Positions 23,001 to 35,851 are shown, numbered from the stretch's first letter. The stretch is DNA of 64,000 nt from Combretum micranthum (GCA_024138025.1 JAMXBD010004354.1:1-64000); one strand, 5' to 3'. A program made the numbers and translations. Notes: a model not told the origin generated them from the sequence alone.

Positions 23001-24908
23001 AGTCCTTAGACAATAGATATAGTAAAGCTTCAAATTTTGATGCATTAAACAAGTTTTCTCATAAGAAATATGCAAGAAATGAAATTTTCCAAAATTCGGA
23101 TTTTTGAGTAAATCATATTGGAAAACATATTTACAAAGTGTAAAATAGAAATTTTTATGTAGAAATGAAGGTCATAAGTAATATAATAATAGACTCAATT
23201 TTAACAAAAATAATTATATTTTCTTAAGTAATAGATCCAAAACAAATGGAAATAATCAAAGCTAGGAAACTAGTATTCGTAAAAGTGGTTATCCTTGAAG
23301 TCTTGTAATATAAGGAGTTATAAAATTTTCTTTTAGCAAGAATCATCAAGATCATGCATACATTAAGCTCGTCTCATGTCATTCATGTTAGGGAATCATT
23401 CATATTACATGTATAGCTAATCTATATAGTAGGAACATTACAAACATTTACAAAACTATTTTTCGGACTTGGAAATTGTTGCTGCCCTAATCTGATCCGA
23501 ACTTTTCAAAGCTTCAAAGTTTTCAAAACTTAAATATAATATTAGGAATAGATAGATCTTTCGAAGTAGATAGAAATCGATATATAATTTGCGAGATTCC
23601 GAGTTAAAATGACCAAGTTATGGCCGTTTTAAGTTAGAATTCCCGCGTAGGACGCGAATTACGAATTTGATAGTTCGTATAAAATCGTTTGGATTAGTTT
23701 GAGTTGAAATACTTATTAGAGTATTTCTTCCTTTTTAGGTGATCCCGAATTCGACGATTCCCTACCACCGGATTATTATTACTAGAAGACCGGTGATCCA
23801 ATGACCGAGTGAGTTTTCTCCTTGTTTTGTTACCTTGATTGTGCTTGTAGTTAGTTGCATTAGAATTATAGGAACAAGATAAAAACCGATATGAACGGGG
23901 ATGGGATATATGATGAGGCTGTGATGAATGTATGCCAAAGAATACTAAAGCATATCGAAACCACGATTTGATTGGATAACTGCACTGTTCATATTATTTC
24001 TGTTATGTGTATGATATTGGCTGGTCACTCTAAAGAACGTATAAATATTTTGACCTAAGCAAAAATTAAATTGGTCATGCATCGCATCGGACATATTGCA
24101 TTTGGTAGCGTGCTACTCCTACGCAGGTCGATCGGTATGGTCCGAGGACTCGTTTGGATAATGAGACCCGGGATCAGAGCTCATTCATAGGAAACTAAGG
24201 CGCATCGGGGATGCATTCCATGTGTGAGCCTAGCCGAGGCGAGTGCTATGAGCCGAGGGCTTGGGGACTAGCAGCGGTCGTGTAGACTTCAATACCATCC
24301 CTAACCCAAGATACGGAGGGCGTAAATCCGTTCTGTGTGTGGGTTCCGGATACCCATGCATAATTGCTTGCTCATGTGTTTGTTCATGCATAGCATATGG
24401 TTGATTATAACATTGCTTGTTATGGTACGGAATTGAGGGAATTCTCACTAAGCTAGTGTAGCTTATACCCCAATAGTGGTGTAAATGAACAGGTTATCTC
24501 AAGAATGCAAGGTGGGGACCGAATTGGTTGGAGGGGAATGACTTTGGGATTCCGGCAAGGAATAAGAATGATTGAAGTTATCAGCAGTTTTATGATTTGC
24601 CTTGTAATAGTTTTATGAAGTGGAATCTTTTGATGAATGTAATTGAAGTGTAATGATTTGTATTTGAAGTATAGTGATTCGTATATGAAGTATAGCGATT
24701 TGTATCTGAAGTATAGTAAATTGTATTTCCTTTACATTGTTACTCAAGCTATATCAACGTAAAATGTATTACTCCGATGTGTCTCCTCCATGTGTTAGAC
24801 GCCTTGTACATAGTATGGAAGCCTTAGCGTGACTGAGGTGGTCATTCTTAGGCTTTAATATTGTGTACGGCGGACTGCCACGTTTAGGATACCCTTCGGA
24901 GCGTGATA
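20031..24908 (+). mobile_element. Solo LTR, family B, TSD TACAT, inserted in an inverted B LTR
   Basis: The 4878-bp LTR runs from TGTAAGCTCCGG to CTTCGGAGCGTGATA (the terminal ACA changed to ATA). TACAT is present at 20026-20030 and 24909-24913. It lies in opposite orientation within another B LTR. It carries a degenerate tandem array in the middle, the conserved 'gaccaagttatggccgtttta' motif near 23610, a candidate exon (23739-23808, here ATGACCGA) and the 'cactaagctagtgtagctta' island near 24448. Confidence 0.95.
22180..23230 (+). repeat. Degenerate tandem array inside LTR B (about 160-200 bp period)
   Basis: Recurrent units begin with 'aattcgg' or 'aattcgt' (near 22184, 22409, 22559, 22722, 22926 and 23094). 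They continue with a 'caagaccaattttaaaaac'-like part, a 'tttccaactcaaaatg' part, an 'aagaaatgaaggc..ta.g..atag' part and a 'gatttt.ataag' part. Units are diverged, so this is an old expansion. The same array recurs in the B copies at 44290-44900, 52510-53100 and 63130-64000, and reversed at 25540-26900. Confidence 0.7.
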
Positions 24909-25032
24909 TACATACATCAAAGTCTCATCATCTATCCCATCCCCATTCATATCAGTTTTTATCTTGTTCCTATAATTCTAATGCAACTAGCTACAAGCAC
25001 AAATAAGGTAACAAAGTAAGAAGAAGACTCAC

Positions 25033-25102
25033 TCGGCCATTGGATCACCGGTCTCTTAGTAAAAGTAATCCGGTGGTAGAGAATCGTCGATTTCGGGGTC
25101 AC
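25033..25102 (-). promoter_or_regulatory. Candidate LTR mini-exon with ATGGCCGA before GTGAGT (inverted family B copy)
   Basis: On the minus strand CTTTTTAG precedes the segment and the 70 bases end ATGGCCGA followed by GTGAGT. This is the same length and structure as the copies at 23739, 45345 and 53536. Confidence 0.5.
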
Positions 25103-25497
25103 CTAAAAAGGAAGAAACACCTAATAAGTATTTCATCACTTAACTAATCCAAACTATCTTATACAAACCATTAAATTCGTAATTCTCGTCCTAAGCAGGA
25201 ATTCCAACTTAAAACAGCCACAACTTGATCGTTTTAACTTGGAATTTAGCAAATTATATATCGATTTCTATCTACTTCGAAAGATATATCTAATTCTGAT
25301 ATCATATTTAATTTTTGAAAACTTTGAAGCTTCAAAAAGGTCTAATCAGTAAAGCTTCGAAAAGGTCTTATTAGTTCTTATCAGTAGCGAAATTCAATTC
25401 CGAAAAGTAGTTTTGTGAATGTTTGTATGGTTTCTACTATCCAGAGCAAGTATACATGCAATATGAACAAGTTACTAACATAAATGATATGTCATGA

Positions 25498-25517
25498 GAT
25501 ATATATATATATATATA
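25498..25517. repeat. (AT)n microsatellite
   Basis: A run of about ten AT units lies within the inverted B LTR, absent at the matching position of the other B copies. Confidence 0.9.
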
Positions 25518-28500
25518 ATGTTTTTGATGATATTGAATAAAAGAAATTTTTAAAAAACTTTTTCTTTGTAAGACTTTATGAAAAATTAACTTAGAAAGGC
25601 TAATCTTGTATTCTTAACAATCCCTACTTGTTTTTAGAAAAATTCATTGATAAATGTTAAAATTAAGCCTTCATTATGTATATTCCCTAAGACCTTTGTT
25701 TTCAATAAAACTCCATTTTGCACTTTGTAAACATGTTTTTAAAATTGGTTCATCCCAAAATCCGAATTTTGTATAATTGTTTTTGTGGTGATTCCTTTCA
25801 GTAAAAATCATTGATACTTAAAAAATTAAGGCTCAACCATACCTAGCCACTAAGGACTTCATTTCTCTAATAAAACTTCTATTTTGAGTTTAAAAATTAG
25901 AAGTTTTCATACCATTACTCCATTATTACGAATTTCTTAAAATGACAAACAACTCAAATTTTCCTACTTTATTTCTACTCTTGTTCTACATATTTTTCTT
26001 AGCAAATCCTATCTTAATTTATAAAAATCATTACTTGATGATTCCTATGACCTAATCTCTTCATTTTTCATATAAAACACAAGTTTTGGAGTTAATAAAT
26101 GGGTTTTTAAGGCATGGTTTTGAAACCATCCGAATTTATAAAATTTGGATAAAACTCAAATTTCATATTTTGTAATCTCTTCCTATTTTTGAGAATCTCT
26201 ACTAGTAGATCTTCCATTAACTTATAAAAAACATCTCCTATTGATATCTCCATAAACAAATCTTTCATTTTTGTGTTGAAAAATAGGTTTTCAAAATTGG
26301 TCTTGGTTTTGATCCGAATTTACCAAATTTATTTTTGGACATATCTTCTAATAACATCATCTAAACTTAGGAAAAATCATCCTTTACATATCCTATCTTA
26401 AGAGCCTTCCATTTTTTAAATAAAAACTTCATTTTTGAGTTGGAAAACATGTTTTTAAACTATGCCTTGGCCTAAATCCGAAAATGAGATTTTTAATTTG
26501 AAAATAACTTTTGAAAATCACCTTTGATTCTTGTAAAAAGAAGTCTTGATGATATACATCCACTAAACCTTCATTTTCTCAACTAAAACTTCCATTTTGA
26601 GACTTGGAAAGTGGTTTTTAAATATAGGTTTTGCCAAGATACGAATTTCACTATTTTTATTCAAGTTCAAATCTAAGATCTACACATAATATGAGTATAA
26701 ATATAAAAGAAATAGATGGTAGTAAACTATAAACTCATAGATATAAACTTTACTCCTCAAAATCATTCATTTTTTATATCTATTCCTTAAGCGCTTCATT
26801 TTAAATGAAAAATACACATTTTGAAGTTGAAAAATAGCTTTTCTAAATATGGTTCCCTTTTTATCCGAATTTTCAAAAATGATTTTTGTTGAAACTAAAA
26901 TAGATCTTGAGCTTTCTAAAACTTTTCTACTATCATCAAGCTATTACAAGTTATTTAAGAAAATAAATCAAAAGTCTAATGTATTTATGAACCTAAAACA
27001 ACTAAATTAGTTATAATGCATGACACAATATTGATATGTGAATGATGAATATACATAAATCATTAGCAATAACAAAATAATAACTCATATAATAAAATCT
27101 AAAACATAAACAAAATCAAAGCTACAAAAAAATGTTAGATCTACAAAATATGACTACTTTTAGAGAAAATAATAATGATATAAGAAATTAATCATAGATA
27201 AGAGGAGTGTTTTATTTTGGCATCATCATCTTTAGCTTTTAAGCTTATGAAGGTCATTTGATGCATGAAACTCTCACTATACTTTACCTATATGATCTAT
27301 GGAAGCTTAAGAAGAAAGTTTACTCAAAGGATCTTCAAGAATGGAGTGTGGAAGCAAGATTTAGAGATGGGGACAGCTTGTATTCCTTGCAAGAACAAGG
27401 CTAAGAAAGGTTTAAAGAGAGAAAAATAGAGAGTAAATGGAGAGTAGGGTTTCAAAGGAGGAAGGGTGTAAATGAGAGGCATTAAATGGAGAGAGAGACG
27501 TGTCTTAATTGAAAGAAAAAAAATAAAACAATGGCAGATTTGGGAGAGGGGGCTGCACGTGAATTCAAAGAGAGAGAGAAAGAGAAGTTTAATTGTCTTA
27601 TAACTTAAATTTTGAAAGTGTAACTTGTGTCATTTAATTTGCTAACTAAATGGACTTTAAATCATTAAATAAATTAATAAAATAAAATAAAAATGGCTAT
27701 TTTTTAGGGATGGTCGCTGCATTGTGGGGAAATGGAGTGTAGAATGAATAAAAGAAAACTTGATAATGTGTAAAATAACATGAAGTGTACTTAGAAAGGT
27801 TAAAAAGTACTTTTTATTAAGAAAATATATAAAATAAAATTAAGAAAAAATATCTTCAAATGAATGGTAGAATTTTCATAATTAAAATTAAATAATTATT
27901 TGAATTATTTTAGTATTTCAACGAAATTTGTTACCGGTATGATCAAAATACGCAAATATGAGTTATAATTGATATTTATATAACTCAAAAAATTATAAAA
28001 ATTATTTATGAAAATAAAAAATATTTTCAAATATATTCAATTATTAAATTAATTTATTTTATTTTTAGTATTAGGTCTTAAATAGAAACTGATCCCGTAA
28101 AAACTCGAAACGAATTAAATTTTTGGAAAAAAAAAAATTTCTATGATATATAAAATATTTTTTTAAAATATAAGTGTTTACAAGTTAATAAAACGAGTAA
28201 TGAATAGAAGTGAATAGTGCAAAAGACTAATTAATTACCGGTAGTAATGAAATACAAATAAAATTGTGAAATCAGATAATTATAGTTATCGAAAAATTAT
28301 AAAATTGATATTTTAGAAATCCTTATGAAAATACGAGTCTAACGGTATTAATGGTATATTTTTGATATGTAAACCCCCAAATTTTCGGAATCAGTTTAGC
28401 ACAAAACCCTAAACCGGAAGTCAAACGGAACCCTAAAGGTCAACAAAACCCTAGTTTACCTATCAAACTAAATCGGGCATTGCCGTTTTCCTTGGCCCTG

Positions 28501-29072
28501 AAAAACGAAGTTGGATTTATTAGCTAAAATAGTTCATAATAACCATAGGTTTTATAAAAATTTCAGTTTTCGTGAAATTCGAGTGTCCTTCGAACCCGAT
28601 CGGACACAGTTCTCGAAAAACGTGTCCGGAAGCCCGGAATAGTAAAAATATTCCGAATACATCGTTAGACTCGTAAAAATATAAGTTTTCCAAAAATATC
28701 AGTTTCGTAATTTTTCGGTAAGTAAAAATAACATATAATTATACGCTATTTTCTTACTACCGGTTTAATTGCCATATCTACTTTATATTACACTATTCAT
28801 TACTATTCTACACTATTCTTTTATCTCTACTTTTTTTCTTACCCCTATTCTTACACTCTACATAACCTATAATCTTAATTTTACCTTTCCCATAACTTTA
28901 TATCACATCTATTTACATATTACATCTTTTATTTCTTCAAAAAGTCAAAAAAAAAAAAAAAAAACAAAACACCCCTCAATGCATGGGCCCCCCCCCCTCC
29001 CCCCCTCAATGCCCTCAATTTGTTTTAATTTCACTTTATTTTAATCACACAAAAATCACTCCTCAATTCCTA

Positions 29073-29080
29073 TAAATACC
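29073..29080 (+). promoter_or_regulatory. Putative LTR promoter TATA box (family A)
   Basis: TATAAATA in the context TTCCTATAAATACCC is followed by CT-rich sequence. The same context occurs in reverse in the minus-strand A copies (ggtatttatagga) and forward at about 56451. It implies a U3 of about 0.7 kb and a transcribed LTR part of about 2.9 kb. Confidence 0.65.
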
Positions 29081-30850
29081 CTTTCTCTTTCACTTCTTTC
29101 ACACACTTCTATACTAAAATTACTCTCTCAAAATCTTCAAGGATTTTCTCCAAGAAGTTCCTATTTAGCTCATCTCCTTTAGGTAAAAATTTTTCAAGAA
29201 GTTTCCATGTTCATCTACTTAGTATGAACTTAATGTGTGTTTTCTAAAACCATGAAGGTTAAGAAAGCAACAATAGGTTCATACTTTGTTCTTGTCTATA
29301 ATCATAATTCCTTTATGTTCATGTTTCTTTTATTTACCTCTTATGTTCATTTATGTCTCTTTTATGTTCATAACTATCTACTATATCTATATAGCTATAT
29401 ATACTATTTAGAGCATATAAGCTCATAATCTTGCAATTTATTTTCTTTCATGCAATTTATTTTTCAATGCAATTTACTTATTTCAAGTTGTTTTTAAGAC
29501 TAGTCTCTAGTCTTAGACTTATCCTCATCAAGTCAAAACAAGCTTTCCTTTCTTTCATTTCATTTTATTATGGGACTAGTCTACTTATTTTTCCCGGGAG
29601 CCTTGAAAAAGCTAAGACTCAAATACTTGACTTTATTATTATGGTTTATGTTATTTTGGTTATTATTATTCTCATAATCATGTTCATTTAGATTGTTGTC
29701 CATAATTTTATTTAAACAAAAAGAAGAATTTTGTCACTTAGAAATAAGTTTATGTAAAGTATAAAATCTATAAAGCAACACAAAATAAACTCATTCCTTT
29801 TGTGTTACAAAAAGAACTCACTATAATTTTATAAACTATTTACTTTAAAAAGTCACTTAGATCTTTATTATCCCACCTTATTTTCAAAAGAAAACATTTT
29901 GTTGACAAAAATGGTTCCTTTCATAAGAAAGAAAATAAGTTGGATGACTAAGGAAATTTTTTAAGTAAAGACCTTTGCAAACAAATAGGCAAAGAAAATT
30001 TATGGTTTGAAAATAATAAGTTATTTCTTTTCAAGTTACAAGAAGAAGTTGATAAGATTATAGAAAATAGTTTTTCTACAAAAAGTCTTTAATTGTTCCA
30101 CATTGTTCTTATGAAGAAAACAAATTTTCATGCATGGATGATTATTTTTGAAAAATATGAGACATGAGAAAAAGAATAAGAAATATCAAGTAAGGATTTT
30201 TGCAAAACAAGTAAACAAAAGAATTTACACAAGAAAAAATGAAGAATAGCATATTTCCTAGAAAACTTCAAATATAGTATTAATGTAACTTAGAAAGTAG
30301 GAAATTTTATTTTCAAAGGTCACTTAGAAAAATATAAATAAAACAACATAAAACGTTTTTTAGAAAACAAAAAGAAAAAGGTATTCATTCAAAAGAAAAT
30401 TTCAAAAACAATTTCCGGAAAGCTTCAAACCGACATTGTTTTACCTAAGAAAAATAATTGGACAACAAGACACTTGAGCATGCTTAAATATGAGTTATAT
30501 AGTTATAAAAGAGAATTTTTCAACTATATAGATAACTAAGTATTTATCAAACAAATTTTGATTTCTTGAACCAAAGTTGTTTTTACTTGGAAATCCGTGG
30601 TGAATTTTGTCACTACTTTTTCAGAGCCTATATGGCCTTGTTTGTTGATATAATTTTGGAAATGGGTAGATCTTTTCGAGTAGGTAGAAATCGGTATATT
30701 ATATGCGCGATTCCGAGTTAAAATGACCAAGTTATGGCCATTTTAAGTTGGAACATTCTTTCATACGAACTTTGACGTTCTTTGACATTGTTTTGTCAAA
30801 ATTCAAGAAATCATCAAGAAAAACTCATTGTGGGTATTTTCTTTGGTTAG

Positions 30851-30948
30851 GTGACCCCGAGGAAGGATTCCTTTACCCGAGAACTATTACGATTAAGTGG
30901 AGTGTGTGAACGACTCATCCGCTTAGAGGAATAGACGACAATGGCATC
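30851..30948 (+). promoter_or_regulatory. Candidate LTR mini-exon ending in ATGGCATC before GTGAGT (family A)
   Basis: TTTGGTTAG precedes 30851. The 98-base segment ends GACAATGGCATC with GTGAGT at 30949. The ATG context is close to the plant optimum. A matching copy is at 58277-58375, and reversed copies are at 33049-33147 and 40986-41085. Confidence 0.5.
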
Positions 30949-31249
30949 GTGAGTTTATTTCCATTAAATGCTATACTTGTTGTGCTTAAATTAGTTGCAC
31001 TAGAGTTAGGAAAAGATAAACCGATATGTGTAAAATAATTCCTTGAAAGAATTCGAATATCGAAGCCAGAATTGTTCTAAGTGATTGTTTTAGTTTAATA
31101 TTGATTTGTGTGAAATTCCTTGATCGCCATAAAGTTGAAAATAATTATGTTATGACTTTATAAATTAATGAACTCATGCATACCACGAAGTGAGTCACAT
31201 TGCATGGTTGGGTTATTATCCTTGGGTGAGAAGGATAGTAAGCTCATGT

Positions 31250-31345
31250 CGAAAGCAACACTTGGCGGGAGATCCGAAAGCGATTGCTTGGCGGCTTAAT
31301 GGAATATGCTTGGCGGTAGATCCGAAAGCAAGGTCAATCAAGTAG
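31250..31345 (+). repeat. 'CTTGGCGG' minisatellite of LTR A (subtype 1)
   Basis: Three diverged units contain cttggcgg, and two carry gatccgaaagc. The related A copy at 58690-58860 has extra units with 'cttggcgatgagtgctcgca'. Confidence 0.8.
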
Positions 31346-32529
31346 ATTCGGAATGCTCGACGATGTGTGCTCGTGAGCAAGAAAACTTTTTATTTAAAAC
31401 TACTTGAATTGAGGTTATGTATCACCAAACCCCGAATGGAGGGCGTAAATCCATTCAACATATAGTTCCCGGAAAACTATATGCTTGTTTGCCCACGTGC
31501 TTGTGCATTACATTTGTTTGAAAATCAACTTGTTTGAATCTTGTTACAAGAAGTTATTTATGGAAATAGTTCTCACTAAGCCTATTAGCTTATACCCCGA
31601 TAGATATCTTTTGCAGTTTCCTTACTTATGGTTAAGGCCACGTGGACCATGCGGGCAGGTAATCTCTCTTGAACATTAGAAACTGGATAAAGTATAGCAT
31701 AGTATTAGCATGCAAATATTTATATAATAGATTAGTAATTTAGGGAGTTGTCCCTAAGTTTGTAAAGTCTTTGCCATGAATGAATAATTATTGTGAATCC
31801 TCTTTTCTTAATATGTTTTATATCTCCTTAAGCTTCATAATTCCATATATGGTCCTCTAAAATTGTGAAAGTAAGCCTTACACTTAATATAAAAGCTTTT
31901 GGAAATGACTAAGGTTATCATACTTAAGCTTTAATGTCACGACCTAATGGGTACCCTAAACGTGACAGTCCGCCACACTCAATATTAAAGCTTAAGTATG
32001 ACAACCTTAGTCATTCCAAAAGCTTTTATATTAAGTGTAAGGCTTACTTTCACAATTTTAGAGGATCATATATGGAATTATGTAGCTTAAGGAGATATAA
32101 AAACATATTAAGAAAAGAAGAATCACAATAATTAATTGTCCATGGCATAAATTTTACAAACTTAGGGACAACTCCCTAAATTACTAATCTATTATATACA
32201 TATTAACATGCTAATGCTAAGCTACTCTTTATTCAGATTTCTAATATACAAGAGGGATTACCTGCCACAGGGTCCACGTGGCCTTAACCATAAGTACGGG
32301 AACTGCAAAAGATAGCTATCGGGTATAAGCTAATAAGCTTAGTGAGTAATTCCCAAAATTCATACTCGAAGTAGATTATCAATCAAGTTTATTATTCAAA
32401 TGTATGAAATGCAACAACCACGTGAGCATACAAGACATATGACTTTCCGGGAATCATATGTTGAATGAATTTACGCCCTTCATTCGGGTTGGGTATTCAG
32501 GCCAATTACAGCCACCACTTTTAAAAACA

Positions 32530-32710
32530 CTTTTATAGATCTTACCGGCTCCTATACGCCATAAAAAATTTTATAGTTATTACAGGCTCCTACTAGCCAC
32601 GAAAAGATTTTGTAGTTATTACAGCTCCTACTAGCCACCAAAACTTGTAGTTATTACAGGCTCCTACTAGCCATCAATTTAAGTAGTTCTTACCGGCTCC
32701 TACTCGCCAC
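32530..32710 (-). repeat. 'ggctcctactagccac' minisatellite of LTR A (subtype 2)
   Basis: Five units of about 32-40 bp share cggctcctac or aggctcctactagccac followed by a 'gtagttattac' linker. The same array is at 40471-40647, and LTR C has a two- to three-unit relative near 36800. Confidence 0.9.
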
Positions 32711-33048
32711 TTACATGATATACCGTTATGTCTACCACCACTATTATACACTTGTCCCACCAATTGTATAGTAGCGAATGCAAGTGACTCAACATATGAA
32801 GTGCATGAATAATCTCTTTAATTACAGTCTAGTAGTTACATTTAACTTCTTTCAAGTGATCAACCAATTTCAAACACTTCAAGATATTAATGCACATACA
32901 ATCTTTATTACAAACAAATCGAGTTCCGATATACTTAGTATCCTTTCAATATATTATCATACACTCCCGTTTTCTTTTTCTTAAGTTCTAGTGCAACTAA
33001 TTTTACAAGCACAATCAAGAGTATGAAAAATAACGGGAAATAACTCAC

Positions 33049-33147
33049 GATGCCATTGACGTCTATTCTTCTAAGCGGATGAGTCGTTCACACACTCCAC
33101 TAAATTGTAATAGTCCTCGGAGTGAAGAAATCCTTCATCGGGATCAC
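33049..33147 (-). promoter_or_regulatory. Candidate LTR mini-exon ending in ATGGCATC before GTGAGT (inverted family A copy)
   Basis: Read on the minus strand, GGTTAG precedes the 99-base segment, which ends CAATGGCATC followed by GTGAGT. It has the same structure as 30851-30948. Confidence 0.5.
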
Positions 33148-35851
33148 CTAACCAAAAAATACCCATAATGAGTTTTTCTTGAAGATTTTCTTGAATTTTG
33201 ACAAAACAATGTCAAAGAACGTCAAAGTTCGTATAAAAGAATGTTCCAACTTAAAAGGCCATAACTTGGTCATTTTAACTCGGAATCGCGCATATAATAT
33301 ACCGATTTCTATCTACTCGAAAAGATCTACCCATTTCTAAAATTATTTCCCATAAACAAAGCCATATAGGCTTCGAAAAAGTGGCGACAAAATTCACTAC
33401 GGATTTCCAAGTAAAAACAACTTTGGTTCAAGAAATCAAAATTTGTTTGATAAATACTTAGTTATCTATATAGTTGAAAAATTCCTTTTTGTAACTATAT
33501 AACTCATATTTAAGCATGCTCAAGCGTCTTGTTGTCCAAATTATTTTTCTTAAGTAAAACAATGTCGGTTTGAAGCTTTTCAGAAATTTTTTTGTGAATT
33601 TCTTTGAAATGAATACCTTGTTTTCTTTATTTTCTAAAAACGTTTTATGTTGGTTTCATTTATCTTTTTCCAAGTGACTTTTGAAAATAAAATTTTCTAC
33701 TTTCTAAGTTATACTAATAATATATTTTTTTTTTGAAGTTTTCTAGAAAATATTCTTTTCTTCATTTTCTTGTGTAAATTCCCTTGTTTACTTGTTTTGG
33801 CAAAAATCTTTACTTGATATTTCTCATTCTTTTTCTCATGTCTCCTATTTCGAAAACAATTACCCATGCATGAAAATTTGATTTCCTTATAAAAACAAAG
33901 TGGAACAATTAAGGACTTTTTGTAGAAAAACTAAATTTTATAATCTTATTAACTTTTTCTTGTAACTTGAAAGGTGAAAATTTTATTCTTTTCAAACCAT
34001 AAATTTTCTTTGCCTATTTGTTTGCAAAGGTCTTAAAAATTTCCTTAGTCTTCCATCTTATTTTCTTTCTTTATGAAAAGAACCATTTTTGTCAACAAAA
34101 TATTTTCTTTTGAAAAACAATGTAGAGTAACAACGATTTAAGTAGATAGTTATGAACATAAAAGGATCATAAATGAACATAAGAGATACATAAATGAATA
34201 TAAAGGAAACATGAACATAAAGGAATTAGGATTATGAACAAAAACAAAGTATGAACCTATTGTTGCTTTCTTGACCTTCATGGTTTTAGAAAACATACAC
34301 TAAGCTCATACTAAGTAGATGAACATGGAGACTTCTTGAAGAACTTTTACCTAAAGGAGATGAACTAAAGAGAACTTCTTGAGAGAAATTTGAGAGAAAT
34401 TTTAGTAGAGTAACTTTAGAGAAGAAGAGGTGTGAAAGAAGTGAAGGTATGAGGGGGTATTTATAGGAAAATGTGGGAGATAAATTGTGTAAATTAAATA
34501 ATTGAAAAATAAAATAAATAGAGGAAGAGTGAGAGGGGGCCGGCTACATAAGGCATGGGGAAGACCAAAAATTTGATTTTTTTGTTATTTTGTTAAATAA
34601 AAGTAAGAAATGAGAGATGTGAAATTGTATTGGAAATGAAAAAAGTGTAAGAAATAGGTGTATAGGTTGTAAGAATAGGTTGTAAGAAAAAGTAGAGATA
34701 GATGAATAAAGTAGAATAGTAATGAATAGTGTAATGTAAAGTAGATATGACAATTAAAGTACCGGTAGTAAGAAAATACGCGTATAATAGCTATATCTGT
34801 TATTTTTACTTACCGAAAAATTACGAAATTGATATTTTTGGAAAACTTATATTTTTATGAGTCTAACGGTGTATTCGGAATATTTTTACTATTCCGGGCT
34901 TCCAGACACGTTTTTCGAGAACTGTGTCCGATCGGGTTCGAAGGACACCCGAATTTCGCGAAACTGAAATTTTTATGAAACCTATGTGTATTACGAACTA
35001 TTTTAGCTAATTATTCCAACTTCATTTTTCCGGGCCAAAGAAAACGGCAATGCCGGATTTAGATTGATACGGTAAACTAGGGTTTTGTTGACCTTTAGGG
35101 TTTCGTTTGACTTCCTGTTAGGGTTTTGTGCTAAACCGATTCCGAAAATTTAGGGGTTTACATTTAATATTGAGTGTGGCGGACTGCCACGTTTAGGGTA
35201 CCCATTGGGGCGTGACATGATATCTCGAGTCTCGGGACACGTTTTTCGAAGTCTATATCCAAACGGGTTCGAAATAGGTCAAAAATTTACCAATCTGATA
35301 TTTTTAAGCGACCTTATATTACTACGAGCTATTCTACATACTTAAACCACACCTCGGCCTTTAGGGCTAAGAGCGTGAGATTGCCGGACTTAACTACTGT
35401 ATTCCACTTAGGGTTCCCATGTGATTTTCCGGTTTAGATCTTTGTCAATTTGGAAACTAATATTTTATGTTTCTACAACATATGTAATTTAAGAAATTTA
35501 TTTTTGTAAGTATTTAATATCTCTCAACGTTTTCAGAATTCTTGAATTGAGTTTTATTTCCGAAGGTTTATCATTATTTATATTTTAATAATTTGTTTTT
35601 GGGTTCTATATTACCCGATTTTACAATTCAGAGTTAAGTATGGAATTTGTTGTACATAGTGGTTTTGAATTTGAAGACCGTTGAGTTCTTATTTTATTTT
35701 CAAGGAATCTCATTTTTTCAAGAGTAAGAAATTTCTAGATTCGTTCGTGATTTAGGACTAGTCGAAGTTCGGTTTTAATTTGCAGTCATTTTTAGAGTTT
35801 AACTTCGATGTTTATTTTGGAATTATTTATTGAAATTTTCCAAGGCTTATA

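Larger units (their letters stand above)
31935..35162 (-). mobile_element. Inverted solo LTR, family A, TSD TTTAA, nested in an A LTR
   Basis: The 3228-bp LTR reads TGTCACGACC...GGGGTTTACA on the plus strand, flanked by TTTAA at 31930-31934 and 35163-35167. The uninterrupted target 'aagctttaatattgagtg' is seen in the sister A LTR near 59414. It inserted about 50 bp from the 3' tip of its host, so the two LTRs form a near-continuous inverted repeat. It contains a candidate exon on the minus strand (33049-33147) and a 'ggctcctactagccac' minisatellite. Confidence 0.95.
28368..35217 (+). mobile_element. Solo LTR, family A, TSD TGATA, with a nested inverted A LTR
   Basis: Runs from TGTAAACCCCC to CCATTGGGGCGTGACA, with TGATA at 28363-28367 and 35218-35222. 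The LTR itself is 28368-31934 plus 35168-35217 (about 3.6 kb). The rest is the nested LTR. Features in order: a U3 with C- and A-rich low-complexity runs near 28950-29005, TATA at 29073, a CT-rich leader, a possible GTAAAA donor near 29184, a long AT-rich middle, the 'gaccaagttatggcc' motif near 30720, a candidate exon (30851-30948), a 'cttggcgg' minisatellite, the 'cactaagcctattagctta' island and the conserved 3' tip. Confidence 0.95.
19089..35851 (-). mobile_element. Inverted solo LTR, family B, TSD CCTAC, with two nested insertions
   Basis: The LTR starts TGTCATGCCC at 19089 and ends GGCTTATA at 35851 on the plus strand (reverse of TGTAAGCC, with one tip base changed). CCTAC flanks it at 19084-19088 and 35852-35856. 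Its sequence occurs as 19089-20030, 24914-28367 and 35223-35851. Removing the insertions and their TSD copies leaves about 5.0 kb, the normal B length. The joined borders reproduce the intact B sequence, for example 'tttttgata|tctcgag' across 28367/35223. No interior region remains, so it is a solo LTR. Confidence 0.93.

Noticed and set aside
31935..35217. Single foldback or MITE-like DNA transposon with long terminal inverted repeats
   Set aside because: The inverted ends are explained better by two oppositely oriented LTRs, each with its own TSD (TGATA outer, TTTAA inner).
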